Positions 44,635-55,344 of a stretch of DNA of 56,109 bases are shown piece by piece. The notes under the pieces are model-generated. The model saw only the letters and a list, made by a program, of their open reading frames with translations. It was not told where the DNA came from and did not search any database. The stretch covers positions 37,501 through 93,609 of the forward strand of contig CAUYUJ010002087.1 of NCBI GenBank assembly GCA_963575745.1, read 5' to 3'. Numbering within the stretch: the stretch's first letter is position 1; each line of letters opens with the position of its first letter. The DNA comes from Prorocentrum cordatum. Its lineage: Eukaryota > Sar > Dinophyceae > Prorocentrales > Prorocentraceae. The position numbers were made by a program, and so were the translations under genes.

Positions 44635-45005
44635 GCTTCGAGACGGCCCCAAGAAGGCCGAGGAGGCCCCCAAGTGGTCCCAGAGGGCCCCGGGACGCCC
44701 AAAGATCGCTCCAAGACGCCCACGATGATCCCAAGACGGCTTCAGTGGCCTCCAAAACGCGGCTAGCGGTCTCCAAGAGGCCTTCCCAAGAGGGTCCCAA
44801 GAGGCAAAAAACATTGATTTTCCATGGTTTTTGAAGGTTTTTTGGGTTCTCGCCTTGTCGGAGATCGGACGCTCCAAGACCGCCCAAGAGGCCCCCAAGA
44901 CCGCCCCAAGACGGCCTGAGACGGCCCCAAGACGACCCCAAGACGGCCGAAGACGGCCCCAAGACGGCCCACGAGGCCCCCACGACGGCCCAAGACGGCT
45001 CCAAT
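44635..45005. repeat. CCAAGA-type array
   Basis: GAGACGGCCCCAAGAAGGCC units with a T-rich core at 44810-44850 (TTTTCCATGGTTTTTGAAGG). Confidence 0.9.
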
Positions 45006-45195
45006 ATTATTATTATTATTATTATGATTATTATTATTATTAATATTATTATTATTACTATTATTATTATTATTTTTATTAATAGTATTATTATTCATTA
45101 TTATTTATTATTATTATTATTATGATTATTAGTATTATTATTATTACGATTATTAGTATTATTATTATTATTATTATTATTTTTATTATTTTTAT

Positions 45196-45231
<36 letters not shown>

Positions 45232-45235
45232 TCTA
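45006..45235. repeat. (TTA)n, then (TA)n(CA)n
   Basis: ATTATTATT with ATGATT and AATATT variants to about 45197, then pure TA and CA dinucleotides, then CCCGGGGAAGG. Confidence 0.95.
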
Positions 45236-45319
45236 CCCGGGGAAGGAAATCGGGGCCCGGAAACCACGGCCTCGAACCCCCAATTTGGGTCCACCCCCCC
45301 CTGGGGCCTCCTCGGCCGC

Positions 45320-45930
45320 TCCCCGGCCGCTCAAGACAGCCTTTGGGACGCTCCAAGAGCGCCCACGATGGTTTCCAGACTGCCCAAGAGGTTGCCAAGA
45401 GCACCCGAAAGCGCCACAAAGGGTCCCCAGGACTGGTCAAGATGACTTCCCAGTGCCCTAGATGGTTTCAAGACGGCCCAAGAGGCCCCGAAAACGCCCC
45501 AAGAGGCTCCAACGAGGACCCCCACGAAGCAAAAATCGGCACATTGCTTTCGGAAAACGTATATTTTTAGCAGGTTCGCTTGTTTGGTCTCGAGAGAGTC
45601 CAAGACGTCCCAAGAAGCCCCCTAGATCCTCCCAAGTCGGCCCCGGAGGCTCCAAGAGGGCCCCAAAACGGCCCAAGAGAGCACCAAGACGGCCCAAGAG
45701 AGCCCCATGACGGCCCAAGAGCGGCCTCAAAGGGCCCAAAAGGCTTCCAAGAGAGCCCTGCGCGAGCAGATACATAGATATGGATAGATAGATAGATAGA
45801 TAGATATATAGATCCCCTGTGAGCCGATTTTGAGCCCTCTTGGAGCGCTTCGGGACCGTTTTCGAGGCTGTCTTGAGCATCTTTGAGGTCTCCTGGACCG
45901 CCTTCGTGCCCTCTTGGGACGGGCGCTCTG
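45320..45930. repeat. CCAAGA-type array with an orientation flip at (GATA)n
   Basis: Plus-orientation units to about 45760 (T-rich core at 45530-45590), a (GATA)n tract at 45770-45810, then CTCTTGGAGCGCTTCGG units in reverse orientation to about 45930. Confidence 0.9.
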
Positions 45931-46130
45931 GGCAGCATTTGAGCGCGGGGAGAAGTCGCGCGAGCGTCGTGGCCCCTATTGGCTATCTTCTTGCTTGTCT
46001 CTAGTGCTGCGGGACGGCTATTCACGGCTGAGGCGGATCCCCACCCTGCGCGCCCGCGAGCGCGTTCTCGTCGCAGGTGAATGGGGTTTGTCTCACGCGT
46101 GGCCGTCCCGCTGGCGGGATGCGTTTTTCG
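45931..46130. other. Unassigned DNA
   Basis: No gene or repeat recognised. GC content rises towards the next array. Confidence 0.4.
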
Positions 46131-46430
46131 CGCGCGTTCGCTTGGCCGCTCCGCCGCCTCTTTCTCCCGTCGCAGGTTCCCCCCCCCCCCCCTCCTCCCG
46201 CGCGCGCGTCGCTTGACCGCTCCGCCGCCTCTCTCTCCCGTCGCAGGTTCCCCCCCCCCCTCCCCTCCTCCCGCGCGCGCGTTCGCTTGGCCGCTCCGCC
46301 GCCTCTCTCTCCCGTCGCAGGTTCCTCCCCTCGCCCCTCCTCCCGCGCGCGCGTTCGCTTGGCCGCTCCGCCGCCTCTCTCTCCCGTTGCAGGTTCCTCC
46401 CCTCCCCTCCCCCCCCCGCAGGTCCGCGCG
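46131..46430. repeat. ~72-bp tandem repeat ending in splice-acceptor-like sequence
   Basis: Four copies of GCGCGTTCGCTTGGCCGCTC, CGCCGCCTCTCTCTCCCGTC and GCAGGTTCC followed by a C-run and CTCCTCCCGCG. CAG|GT falls at 46175, 46246, 46320 and 46392 (spacings 71, 74, 72), with a fifth GCAGGT near 46420. Each is preceded by a pyrimidine tract. Confidence 0.85.
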
Positions 46431-46509
46431 TCTACTTCGTGGAGAGCACCTACGTCCCTCGTCGGTTTTGCGGCTCGAAGGTCAGGACACACATGAGTAC
46501 GGGTCATCC

Positions 46510-47070
46510 TGGGCCGAATGCGACGCGCAGTATGCCTGCGGATGCCGTATGCCGGCCACTTGTCCCCTGCGCTGTATTGCAAGTGCGCGCCGTATGCTGG
46601 TCCCTTGTGCGCAGTATGCCTGCGGATGCCGTGCGCCGGCAATCATTCCTCTGTGCAGTATGCCTGCAGTGTGTGCCGTATGCCGGCCATTGTGCGCAGT
46701 ATGCCTGCGAATGCCGAATGCCGGCCCTGTGCGCAGTATGCCTGCGATTGCTGCCTGTCAGCCCCTCTCCGCAGTATGCCTGCGCGTGCGGCTGCATGCC
46801 TGCAAGTGGGCGCCGTATGCCGGCCATTAAGCGCAGTATGCCTGCGAGTGCCGTATGCCGGCCCCCCCCCATAGCGCAGTATGCCTGCGTGCGTTGCAGT
46901 ATGCCTGCAAGTGTGCGCCGTATGCCGGCCCTTGTACGCAGTGCGCCTGCGGTTGCCGTATGCCGGCCCAGTGCGCAGTATGCCTGCGGATGCTGCCTGT
47001 CAGCCCCGGTGCGCAGTATGCCTGCGGCGTGCGTTTGCCTGCCCTCTTGCGCTGGATGCCTGCGGGTTAT
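46510..47070. repeat. GCAGTATGCCTGCG / CCGTATGCCGGCC irregular tandem array
   Basis: About a dozen GCAGTATGCCTGCG words spaced 18-70 bp, alternating with GCCGTATGCCGGCC. The frames cycle through Cys/Met/Pro-rich peptides. It ends about 80 bp before the first convincing codons of the gag-like ORF, so it may be the leader or terminal region of the DIRS-like element. Confidence 0.85.
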
Positions 47071-47150
47071 GTCATGTGCAACCGCCAGCGCGCGATAAGG
47101 ACGCCGAGGGGGATGCGTGCACGGCGCTTTCCGACGCGCGCGCAGCATCC

Positions 47151-50100
47151 ATGGCGCTGGCTCGCTCAGACATCGTTGAGTTGCTTGGCGATCTGCCTGC
47201 TGGCGCATTCGGCACCGACAAAAATGCCATCAGGGCGCGCGCGCGCGTCTCCGTGCGTCTACCGCGGGCATGAGCCCACTCGCAGCGGCGCGCAAGGCCG
47301 ATTGGGTCCTCTTCGTCGCAGCGGCCAACGCGGCGGAGGGGGGCGCATCGCCAGCTCCCGAGCTGGTGCTGTGCACCACGGTCGCGCGCCTGATGGCCGA
47401 AGCGATCGGGGCGGTCCGCCCGATTGATTACTCGGATGCGGCCGTGCGCGATATGTTGATTGCGGCCCTGAAGCCAGGCGCGAAGCCGTTTGCGGGCGAT
47501 TCTTCCGCGGAGTGGCGCGATTTCGCGATTAAGCCGTGCCACATCAATATGGCGCTGCGGACACAGTCGCGAGCGATGGAAGCCTTCGGGCGGAAGGCCC
47601 CCGCCCCGTTGGTGCGCGAGGACGCGGGCCGCCGCGCGGCGCGCCGCCAGGAGGGTCAGCAATCGGCCCCGGCGGAGGCGGCCGCCAAGCCCGCGGAGGA
47701 GACGACGCGGATTGCGGCGGCAATGGAAGAATACGTGAAGGCCAGCAAGGAATTGCTCGAAGAAAAGCGGGAGAAGCCGCTGGCGTTTGCCATGGAGGCG
47801 CGCCGCGTTTTCGCATGCGCGGGCGGCATTGTTCGGGGATACGCGCCTCGGCAGGACCGTGTGCGCGAGGTCTGGCTCGGCAAGTTCCCCCGTGAGGGAT
47901 TGCCGACCGAGGAGTCGATGCGCAAATTCGCGGCCGCGGGCCGGACGGCCCAGTCCCATGGCCGCTCATACATTGGGAGCGCCGAGGGCGAGAGCCTGCA
48001 GGCTCCCTGCTCGGCGGCACGTGCAATGACAAGCTTCCGTTTCGCCGATTGCTCCGCGCGCAGGACCACTGCAAGCCCCAATGGGCGCGAATGCCGAAGC
48101 TGGACTCGGTACCAGCGGGGGCGGGCTCGTGGCGCGATCGCGCGTCGGCCGTCACCGCGGCGAACCGCGCGGGTGCGGCCCTGGACCGAATGGATTTTCT
48201 CGGTTATGCGCACTTCCAGGTCGCGCGCGACGCAGCGCAGCGCGCGCGCCCACGCGCGCCCCGTGGCGCGAGGCCCACGTAATGGAGTGGGGGCTTCGCT
48301 GCATCCTGTCCAAAGTGTTTGATCCCGTCGTGCTATTGGGATACATGTACCAGCTCGCGCGCGTGAGCGAGGAGCACGGGGGCGTCAAGGCGCGTCCGCG
48401 GAGCGGCGGGCCCGATGCCCAGGGAGCCGCGCGCGGGAGCCCGCGCCGCGTCCAGGTTTCCTACACGTACGATTTGCTTCTCCGCCAGAAAGTGGCGAAA
48501 GACCTGGAACACGGCGACGAGGATGCGACGGCCTCGTTCACTGCGTTGTCGTGGGACATTCTGCGCGCCGCCAAGGAGCGCAGCGCTTTTGAGTGGCCGC
48601 CGCCCTGGCATCGTGCATCGCGCTGCGCGCTGTAGGAGAGAGTCCAGCAGTCGGACCGCCAGGCGGCGTTCGCCAAGGGCGGGGGCAAGAAAGGCGGCAA
48701 CGACCGGCGCGACCAGGCGCGAGCCCGCGCGCGCGCGCCCCGCGAGCGCGAGCACGCGTCGCGGCGCGCGAGGCGGCGAAGCCACGGACCCCGGTGAGCC
48801 CTGTCCCCGAGACTTCCCTTTGAATGCAGGGCTTGCTTGAGGCGCAAAACAAATGAAGTAGGTTTAGAGTAGCTCCTGAAGTAGGTCGGCGAAGTAGGTC
48901 TGCAGCGCGCCTGGCAACAGTGGTCGGCGCAGGTAACTCGAAGGGAAAGGATGGCGAAACCGATTGCCGCGAGAAACTTTCAGGGGAAAGGAATGCGACA
49001 TTCATGTGCAAAAGTAGCTTTCCAGGAAAGGTTGTCGGGAACACAATATCAAAAGTAACTTGTCGGGATCGGGTCAGTAATGATATTTTCCAAACAAGCT
49101 TCTCGGGGAAATGCTGGAATGCCGCCGGCAAGGCGCGGCTTCTGCTAGCAAGCCAGCCGAGTAATTCGTGAAGTGCGCTGTCTTGGGTTCTTCTGGACTC
49201 CTTCGGGGCTTATCTTCAGGCTTCCAAAGTCTTCGGAAGCGCATGGACCAAAAGGCCCAATTCATTCGTGTCTCGTACGATTTGGAAAGATTTCGGCTTC
49301 TCGGGGGTGTTATTGGGTGGCTCCGCGGCCGCTTGGGGCGGTCTCGGAGCGGTATTTGGGTTTCTTGGAGCATGCGGGAAACAATGTTGATCCATCTTGG
49401 GCTATCTTGAACCATCTGTGAGACCGCGTTGCATTCTGCGAGGTCATGCCGGCTCTATCTTTGACCGTCCCGGGCGCTCCACCGATCCGCCGCCCCCCAT
49501 TGCAGGCCCCGGAAGGAGGGGGGGGGAGGGGCGCATCCATCCCCGAAGGGAAGACTGGGGGTTGTTGGAACAGGAAGCGCTCTAAACCACCTCCGTCCTG
49601 AGATCTGGGGGCATTGCGTTTCCCCCTTGGTCTGACCACAGCGGGAAGTGGGGCATGGAGGGCGGGGCGAGGGCCGCGGGCCCGAGCAAGGGGGAGGGGG
49701 GGGGGGCGAGAGGGAGGACCAGGAAGGTTAAGAAGGTCAGAAACGGGAGGGTGGGGGGCTCCAGAAGGCGGGTAGGGGGGAGGTGGCGTTTCCGGGGGGA
49801 GGAGGTGGAGGGAGGCTGGAATAATGAGGGCGCGTGGAAGAGGAGAGGAGGTGGAGAGAGGTGGGAGGAGGAAAGAGAAACGGAAGGGGAGTGGCGCCTC
49901 CGTCGGGCCGGGCCCGGAGGGGCCCCGGGGGGCGGGGGGCGGCCGCATCAGGTTTGGTTTCTGAAGAACCTAGGGCGCCAGGCGGCGGCCCCCTGCCCGC
50001 CAGCGGGGGGGCTGCCAAAAGGCCCTGTCCTGTCGCGGTACGTTCGCTTGTCGCCCGACAGCGAAATCGCGCTCGATCCTCGACCCTCGGGGGGGGGGGG

Positions 50101-50914
50101 AGACCGCCCCCTTTGGGGGGCTCCCGCCTGTCGGGGGCAACCTACAAGTGTTTTGGGTTTGCTCACCTTCTGGGGGTACTTCGCAGATTCCTTTTTTGGC
50201 GCGCCGCCCCCGGGGGCGACTTCTGGGAAAGGCTCGGGCAAGCGTGTGCTGATGTTTCAAGGAACCGCGCCCCCAAAGTAGGTCGGAAAGTAGGTTTGCA
50301 GAATTTGTTTTTGCAAAGTAGGTTCCAAAGAAGGTTTCCGGATTCCAAAAGTAGGTTTTCGGTAGCGCAAAGTAGGTTTCGGAGGCTTCAAAATAGGTTT
50401 TAGGAGCCTCAAAGTAGGTTTCGGAGGCCTCAAAGTAGGTTTCAAACCTACTTCAAACCTACTTCAAACCTACTTCAAACCTACTTCAAACCTACTTCAA
50501 ACCTACTTCAAACCTACTTCGAACCTACTTCAAACCTACTTCAAACCTATTTCAAACCTACTTCAAACTGTTTTCGGAAGCATGGAAGGTCAGGGATTGA
50601 AGGTAGGAGGAGGAGGAGGTGGAGGAGAATGTGGGGGAGGAGGAGGAGGAGGAAGAGGAATGGGAGAGGAGGAGGAGGAGGTGGATGAGGAGAGCCGGGA
50701 GGAGGATGTGGAGGAGGAAGAAGAGGAGGAGGAGGAGGAGAGCCAGGTCGAGGAAACGGAGGGCCAGGAGGAAGGAGGAACAGGAGAGAGGAGTAGGAGG
50801 AGGAGGACCAAGAGGACCCGGAGGATCGGGCGGAGGATGAGGGGCGGATGAAGGGGGGATGAGGGGGAAAAGGTAGGAACAAGATGGGGAATATGAGGGG
50901 GGGGAGGAGGAGGA

Positions 50915-50945
<31 letters not shown>

Positions 50946-51871
50946 GGGGGGGCGGGGAGGGCGGGGAGGATCGGGGGCAGGAGGATGAGAACGTGGATGC
51001 TGCGGCTGACGAGGGGGAGGATGGTGAGGCAAGGGGGGCGATGATGGGAAGCATGATGTGATTGATAACGAGTGGCTTTGGGGAGGGCAGAATGACCTTG
51101 GGCGGGGCGGCCGTGATAATGAGGAGGAGCCATGGCGTGTCCGAACCCCGCCGGGGCACGGTCTTGGTACGGGGTGATTGTTGGTGGCGGCCCGGCTTGT
51201 CCGGGATTCCTTGAGTTGCGTTGTTCGCCGTGCCAGTTGCCGGGGCTGCCCCAATTGATTTTTGGGTCGCCCATCGTCGTGACTGCTTTTCTGGCGGGTC
51301 GTGTTTTCGGAGGTCTTCTCCGCAGCCGCTCTCGTTAATTTTCTATGTTTAGTGCCCGAGGGTGCATCGCGCGAAACGTGTCGCGGCCCCTGCCTGAAAT
51401 GCAGCCCTGACGCCGTTTTTCATTGCAAACCTTCTTGGCGAGGTTACCGCGGCCAGGGAACGTCCCCGGGTGCACTCGCCAGGGCTAGTTTGGCGAATTC
51501 GCTTCGCCAACTTAGCTGCCCGCGGCATTTGCGCCGACGCGCTTTGGCAAACCCAGTAACGGGAGGCTATCTGCCCGATGACACGTTTTCCCCGCGCGTT
51601 GCACCTTCTTCCTGGGACCTACTATGCTTGCGAACCTATCTCCCGAACCTACTTTTGAACCTATCTAAAACCTATATCGAAATGTTTTCTGTTCGCCATT
51701 GCCCTGCATTGCTGGGGAAGTCTCGGCCCTGTCCTCCGCCAGCGCTCGCGCAGCCCCCGCCGCGATACCTTCAGCAAGAAGGGGAGCGGAAAGGCCGGCA
51801 AGGGAGGGGCTCCCAAGGGCGCGGGGAGCTCGTGGCACAAGCCTGAGCGAAAGGTGTCCTGGCGGTGGTGA
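47151..51871 (+). CDS. Gag-like ORF1 with about five short introns, split by a 2.9-kb transposon
   Basis: The start is uncertain; ATG 47151 is the first convincing one (SDIVELLGDLPAG follows). Frame-restoring introns: 47247-47296 (GT-AG; GC donor at 47235 also works), 47940- or 47961-48001 (GC-AG), 48220-48272 (GT-AG), 48576- or 48585-48635 (GA/GC-AG; its last three bases are an in-frame TAG) and 48723-48772 (GC-AG). A transposon occupies 48807-51726; joining across one copy of its 8-bp duplication continues the frame into RQRSRSPRRD and a Gly/Lys-rich basic tail ending near 51871. The basic C terminus suits a nucleic-acid-binding Gag. No zinc knuckle was seen. The function is inferred from position and composition. 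Confidence 0.55.
47235..48772 (+). other. Short-intron set in the gag-like ORF
   Basis: Five segments of 41-62 nt. Donors used: GT at 47247 and 48220, GC at 48723 and probably at 47940 or 47961, GA or GC at 48576 or 48585. All end AG and three of the acceptors read CAAG|G, GAG|G or TAG|G. The 48576-48635 segment also carries a GCGCAGCGC / GCGCTGCGC inverted pair near its ends and an AGGAG direct repeat at its borders, like a transposed intron. Confidence 0.65.
48799..48806. repeat. 8-bp target-site duplication, left copy
   Basis: CCCTGTCC immediately before the left terminal inverted repeat, inside the gag-like ORF. The matching copy is at 51727-51734. Confidence 0.9.
49590..50270. other. 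G-rich interior of the nested transposon
   Basis: G-runs and GGAGG words with open frames on both strands but no recognisable protein. Nothing resembling a transposase catalytic domain was seen. Confidence 0.5.
50270..50572. repeat. AAAGTAGGTTT / AAACCTACTTC array with central palindrome
   Basis: Nine or so diverged AAAGTAGGTTT motifs (50276-50440) meet about eleven tandem 11-bp AAACCTACTTC units (50444-50567) at a perfect 21-bp palindrome, 50433-50453. Matching motifs lie near both ends of the transposon (about 48855-48902 and 51630-51675). Confidence 0.9.
50580..51005. repeat. (GGA)n microsatellite inside the transposon
   Basis: GGAGGAGGAGG with GGGGGG and GAAGAGG variants. Open frames here are triplet artefacts. 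Confidence 0.9.
51727..51734. repeat. 8-bp target-site duplication, right copy
   Basis: CCCTGTCC immediately after the right terminal inverted repeat (GGGAAGTCTCGG). The gag frame resumes with CTC CGC CAG. Confidence 0.9.
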
Positions 51872-51969
51872 AGCCAGGGCGCCGGCGCTGTGCATGCTAA
51901 TTATTCGCCCGCCCGAGGCGCGCTCCGCGCGCGCGCGCGCGCGCCCCCCCCCGCGGGGGCGCCGCGCCA

Positions 51970-54900
51970 GCCAGTGATGCAGACGACGGGGCCTCCCCAT
52001 TGCACCCTGCCGACAGCGGCGAGGGCGCAGCGTGGCGCGGGCCGTCGCCCGAGGGGCAGGAGGCGCCGCCAGTGCGCCGCGCGCGAGACCGCCCCGCCCG
52101 CGGCGAGCGCAGCGCAGGACGCGGATGTTGATTCCGACGACGGCGCCGAAGGCGGGGGCGGCGACCTTTGCCCCCAGCAAATCCACGATGCCGGCTGCGC
52201 ATTTGAAGAGGCCCTTGCCCGCCACTCTACGGGGGCGGAGCCGCGAAGCGCGCGCGCAGATCAAAGCCGCCGTGGATGCGTTGCTCGACGACGAAGACAA
52301 GAGGGCGGGCATGATCCCTCTTTGCCACGCCGCCTGGGCGGCGCACTTGCCGCGAGTCCGCGAGATAGCGCCGCTTGCGGGACCTGGGCGCGATGCGGCG
52401 GTGGCGGCGAGCCAGACGAGCGACGCACTCTTGCAAGAGAGGCGCGAGGCGGCGTTGCAATTTTGGCGAGAGCGCAAACGTGTGACGGCTTCGGAATGGA
52501 AGGCGCCGCCCGGCACGCCGCTACCGCGAAGCGCCGGCGGAGAGCGCGGTCGGGCGAGGCACGCTATGCGAAGTTACCGTGGCATGTGCGCTCCGTCCTT
52601 GGGCCTGACAAGAACTTGTTGCTTCTGGCCGAAATGATGCAAGCTGCAGGGGTGACCAGCGACGCAGCGCGCGCGCGCGACAGCGGGGCGCGGCTCCGTG
52701 CTTGAGGCGTCCGACGAGAATTTGACGCGTGACTTGGAGCGGGGCTTCCCGCTAGTGGGGGTCCTGCCGCGCTCGGGCATGAACGCGCCCGTGACCCCCA
52801 AGGGAGCCGAATGCCCATCCGAGTTGCGCAGCCGAGCGGACACTTTGAACGCCGCCACCCTCGAGCGCGTGTCTCGGGATCTGGGGGCCGACGCGGAAGT
52901 CACCCAGATTTTGCATGATAAAGCATGCGAAGAGGCGCGCGCCGCGCAAGCCAGCGGGGGCAGTCGCCCATGCTGCGACGTCCGCGAGCGTGCAGGTGGC
53001 CGCGGGCCAGGCAGCGTGGGTCCGGTTGTCCGACCTGCCACGCGGGGCGGTGTTAAACCCGCGATTCCCTGTAGACGAGGGATGGCGCTGGAAGTTGGAA
53101 GAATGGATACGCAAGGAATGGCGCATTCGCCGCGGCATGCACCGTCCCCTCCCCTGGGCGCCGCGCCGGGAGCCAACGCGTCCAGGTGCGCGCGATCGAC
53201 GATTTCACTGCCACGGGCGTTAATGACTGCGCCGCCGCAGCCGAGAGGTGCAGGCGGGCCCTTTCCCCCCCCCCCCCCGCCCCTCGCGCGCGCTGTCCGC
53301 TCTCCCGTGTCGCCGCGACCGCGCGTAGGGTGGATTCTCTCGATGCTCTGGTCGAGCTGGCGCGGATCGCGGCCGCGGCCGGCACGCCGGTGCTGAGCAA
53401 AGAAGATTTCATCGGTGCTTACAAAACGTTGCCCGTGCGAGGCGCCGACCTCCCGTTGGCCCATTCGGTATGGGCCAAGGGAGCCCGCGAGGGCTACTGT
53501 CTGCAACTCTTGAGCTGCCCCTTCGGCGCCGTGGGCAGCGGATACGCTTGGGACCGCGTTGGGGCGGCGCTCCAGGCGCGAGGCGCGAGCGCCGCGGCGG
53601 CACGGCGAGCGCCCCGCGAGCGCGGCAGGCCATCCTTGCCAAGCTGTTCTCGCTCGCTTCGGGCCGATTCGTGGACGATCTGTTCCGGGCCGACGCGGAC
53701 AGGGGGCCCGGCACGGGCGGCCCCCGCGATGCCGCAGAGGTCCTGAGGGCGGTCGTCGAAGACCTTTTGGGCTGGCGCCTGGACGCCGGCAAACGCGTTG
53801 TTGCCGAGCCGAGGGCCACTGTGCTCGGCGTCGACGCGGAAGTGCGCGGATCGGGCGATGAGCTCTCGTTAGTATTCGCGATCGGTGGCGACAAGCGCCA
53901 CAAATGGATCCAAGAGATCGAGGGGGTGCTGGAGGCAGGGAGAATGTCGCCGGCGGCGGCATCAAAACTTGCCGGCAGACTCGGATGGGGCTCCTCTGCG
54001 GTGTTCGGCAGAGGCACGCCCAAGCTCCCGCGCGCGAGCGACGCGCGCGCGCGAGAGCGACGGCAGGTGCCCGGGTATACCTCGCCACGCTGTTCTGGCA
54101 CGCGCAGCAGCGGGGATGGAGGTTGAAGTCGCGGCTCCGCGGGGCATTGGAATGGTGGCTGCGCTTCCTCCGGAGCGCGCCGGAACGAGCGGCGCCCCTG
54201 CGGGTGACTCCGGAGCGGCCACGCTACCTCGTCTATTCCGACGCGACGGGCGGCGGCAGGCGACATACGCGCGCGCCTGTTTGGAACGGCGCCCGCATTG
54301 CCCGGCCCGCCCCGCCTCCGCAGGCTCGCGTGGTCATCATTGGGCCCAGCGGTAAGCGCTATGCAGCGGCTGATGTGCCTTCGTCGATCAAGCGGTGGAC
54401 GAAGCACCGCAAGACGCAGGCGGGGGCGCCCCGGCCACGCGTAGCCTGGCGGACAGCCCGCCGTGTTGCGAAAGGTCGCGGCATGGGAACTCGTCGCGGC
54501 CGTCTGCGCCTTGCATCATTTGCTCGCGACGCTGCGCGATGCGGAAATCGTGTTGTTTGTCGATTCGAAGGCGCGGCCGGGCGCGGGTCGCCGAGCTGCC
54601 CGTGCGATGCTCCGCTGACCGCGCCAGGCCGCGCTCGGGGTGCTCCTACGCGGGACCTCGCGCCAGGCAGATTATAACGCGCTCGTGGCAGATATTTGGT
54701 TCGCAGCAGCGACCGCGCGGTGCCTCCTGAGCGCGTGGTATGTGCCATCCGCGCTCAACGTGGCAGACGCCCCTACGCGGCCCGCCACGGAGGCGGCCGC
54801 GATTGCGGCCATGCACCGCGAGGGCTTCACCCGAGTGGCGTGGCCATGGCCCCCGCGCGGCGCCCTGGCATTCGCGCGGGCATGCATAGCAAGTAGCACA

Positions 54901-55332
54901 GGGCAATTTGTAGGGGCGCAAAGGCTTGCGCGGCGAGCGCGTGACGACCAGGCCCGCCGCGAGAGGGGGCCCGCGGGCGCCATGCTTGCGTGCTTGTCAC
55001 ACGCGTCGCGGTGGACGCCCGAAAATGATTCGCATCCGGTAGGCGCGGAAGCTCTGCAGTATCTGACGTCCATGCTCGCAGCCGAAGGAGCGGCGTATCC
55101 CCCCGACCTGTCCGGATTCACGGCGAAGGAGGCGAGGGAAGTGTTCCCGTGCCTCCGGGAGTGGTCAGAGTGCTTCACCGTGGCGCTTATTACTCACGCG
55201 CGTAAGCTGACCCACGAAAAGGCAAAGCGGCCCCGGGAGGACGTTGCAGCGGCATCGCTCTCCCAGGTCGAGCGCGCGCGCGCAACTCCGCCCCATCCGG
55301 CGGAGCAAGCAAGGCCGGCCGCCGCCCGCTGA
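51970..55332 (+). CDS. Pol ORF: DIRS-like reverse transcriptase and RNase H with about eleven short introns
   Basis: Readable only after removing short segments: 52072-52117 (GT-AG), 52211-52259 (GC), 52503-52558 (GC), 52652-52706 (GT), 52935-52995 (GC), 53116-53185 (GA), 53248-53328 (GT), 53576-53628 (GC), 54008-54066 (GC), perhaps 54273-54323 (GC), 54420-54474 (GC) and 54571-54627 (GC), all ending AG. Most change frame, and each removal matches the next coding frame. The RT shows VRAIDDFT, motif A KEDFIGAYKTLP, motif B PFGAVGSGYAW and catalytic RFVDDLF, whose flanks are joined by removing 53576-53628. RNase H shows its four acidic residues in YSDATG, WELVAAV, FVDSKA and NVADAPTR. TGA is at 55330-55332. 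The start is unclear: the gag-pol junction near 51856-51974 could be an intron or an ORF boundary. Confidence 0.78.
52072..54627 (+). other. Short-intron set in the RT-RNase H ORF
   Basis: Eleven or twelve segments of 46-81 nt. Donor classes by the best reading: GT at 52072, 52652 and 53248; GA at 53116; GC for the rest. Most lie between codons (phase 0), and most junctions read AG|G. Most contain an alternating GC run such as GCGCGCGCG, which is scarce in the intervening exons. Confidence 0.7.
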
Positions 55333-55344
55333 CCCGTGGGCGCG

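Larger units (their letters stand above)
48807..51726. mobile_element. 2,920-bp non-autonomous TIR transposon with 8-bp target-site duplication
   Basis: The left end reads CCGAGACTTCCCTTTGAATG then CAGGGC; the reverse complement of the right end reads CCGAGACTTCCCCAGCAATG then CAGGGC. That is a 26-bp inverted repeat with 22 matches, including the outer 12. CCCTGTCC flanks both sides (48799-48806, 51727-51734). Subterminal AAGTAGGTTT-type motifs point inward from the left end and appear as AACCTACTT near the right end. Inside are a CTTGGG fragment (49185-49400), G-rich DNA, a GTAGGTT array and a GGA microsatellite, but no transposase. An 8-bp duplication with subterminal repeats fits the hAT superfamily; MULE, P or Merlin cannot be excluded. 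Confidence 0.88.

Noticed and set aside
48220-48272. Frame break explained by a 26-nt insertion between GCGCG repeats
   Set aside because: A 53-nt GT-AG intron with an AG|G acceptor explains the same frame change and matches the size of the other segments.
48807-51726. Transposase gene inside the nested TIR element
   Set aside because: Open frames in it are G-rich or GGA-repeat artefacts on both strands, with no recognisable transposase or zinc-finger motif.
52915-53223. Reading the DIRS-like coding region as separate small genes
   Set aside because: Each open piece ends in GC-rich nonsense next to a GT/GC/GA...AG segment, and family motifs continue in the next frame. One spliced ORF explains them better.
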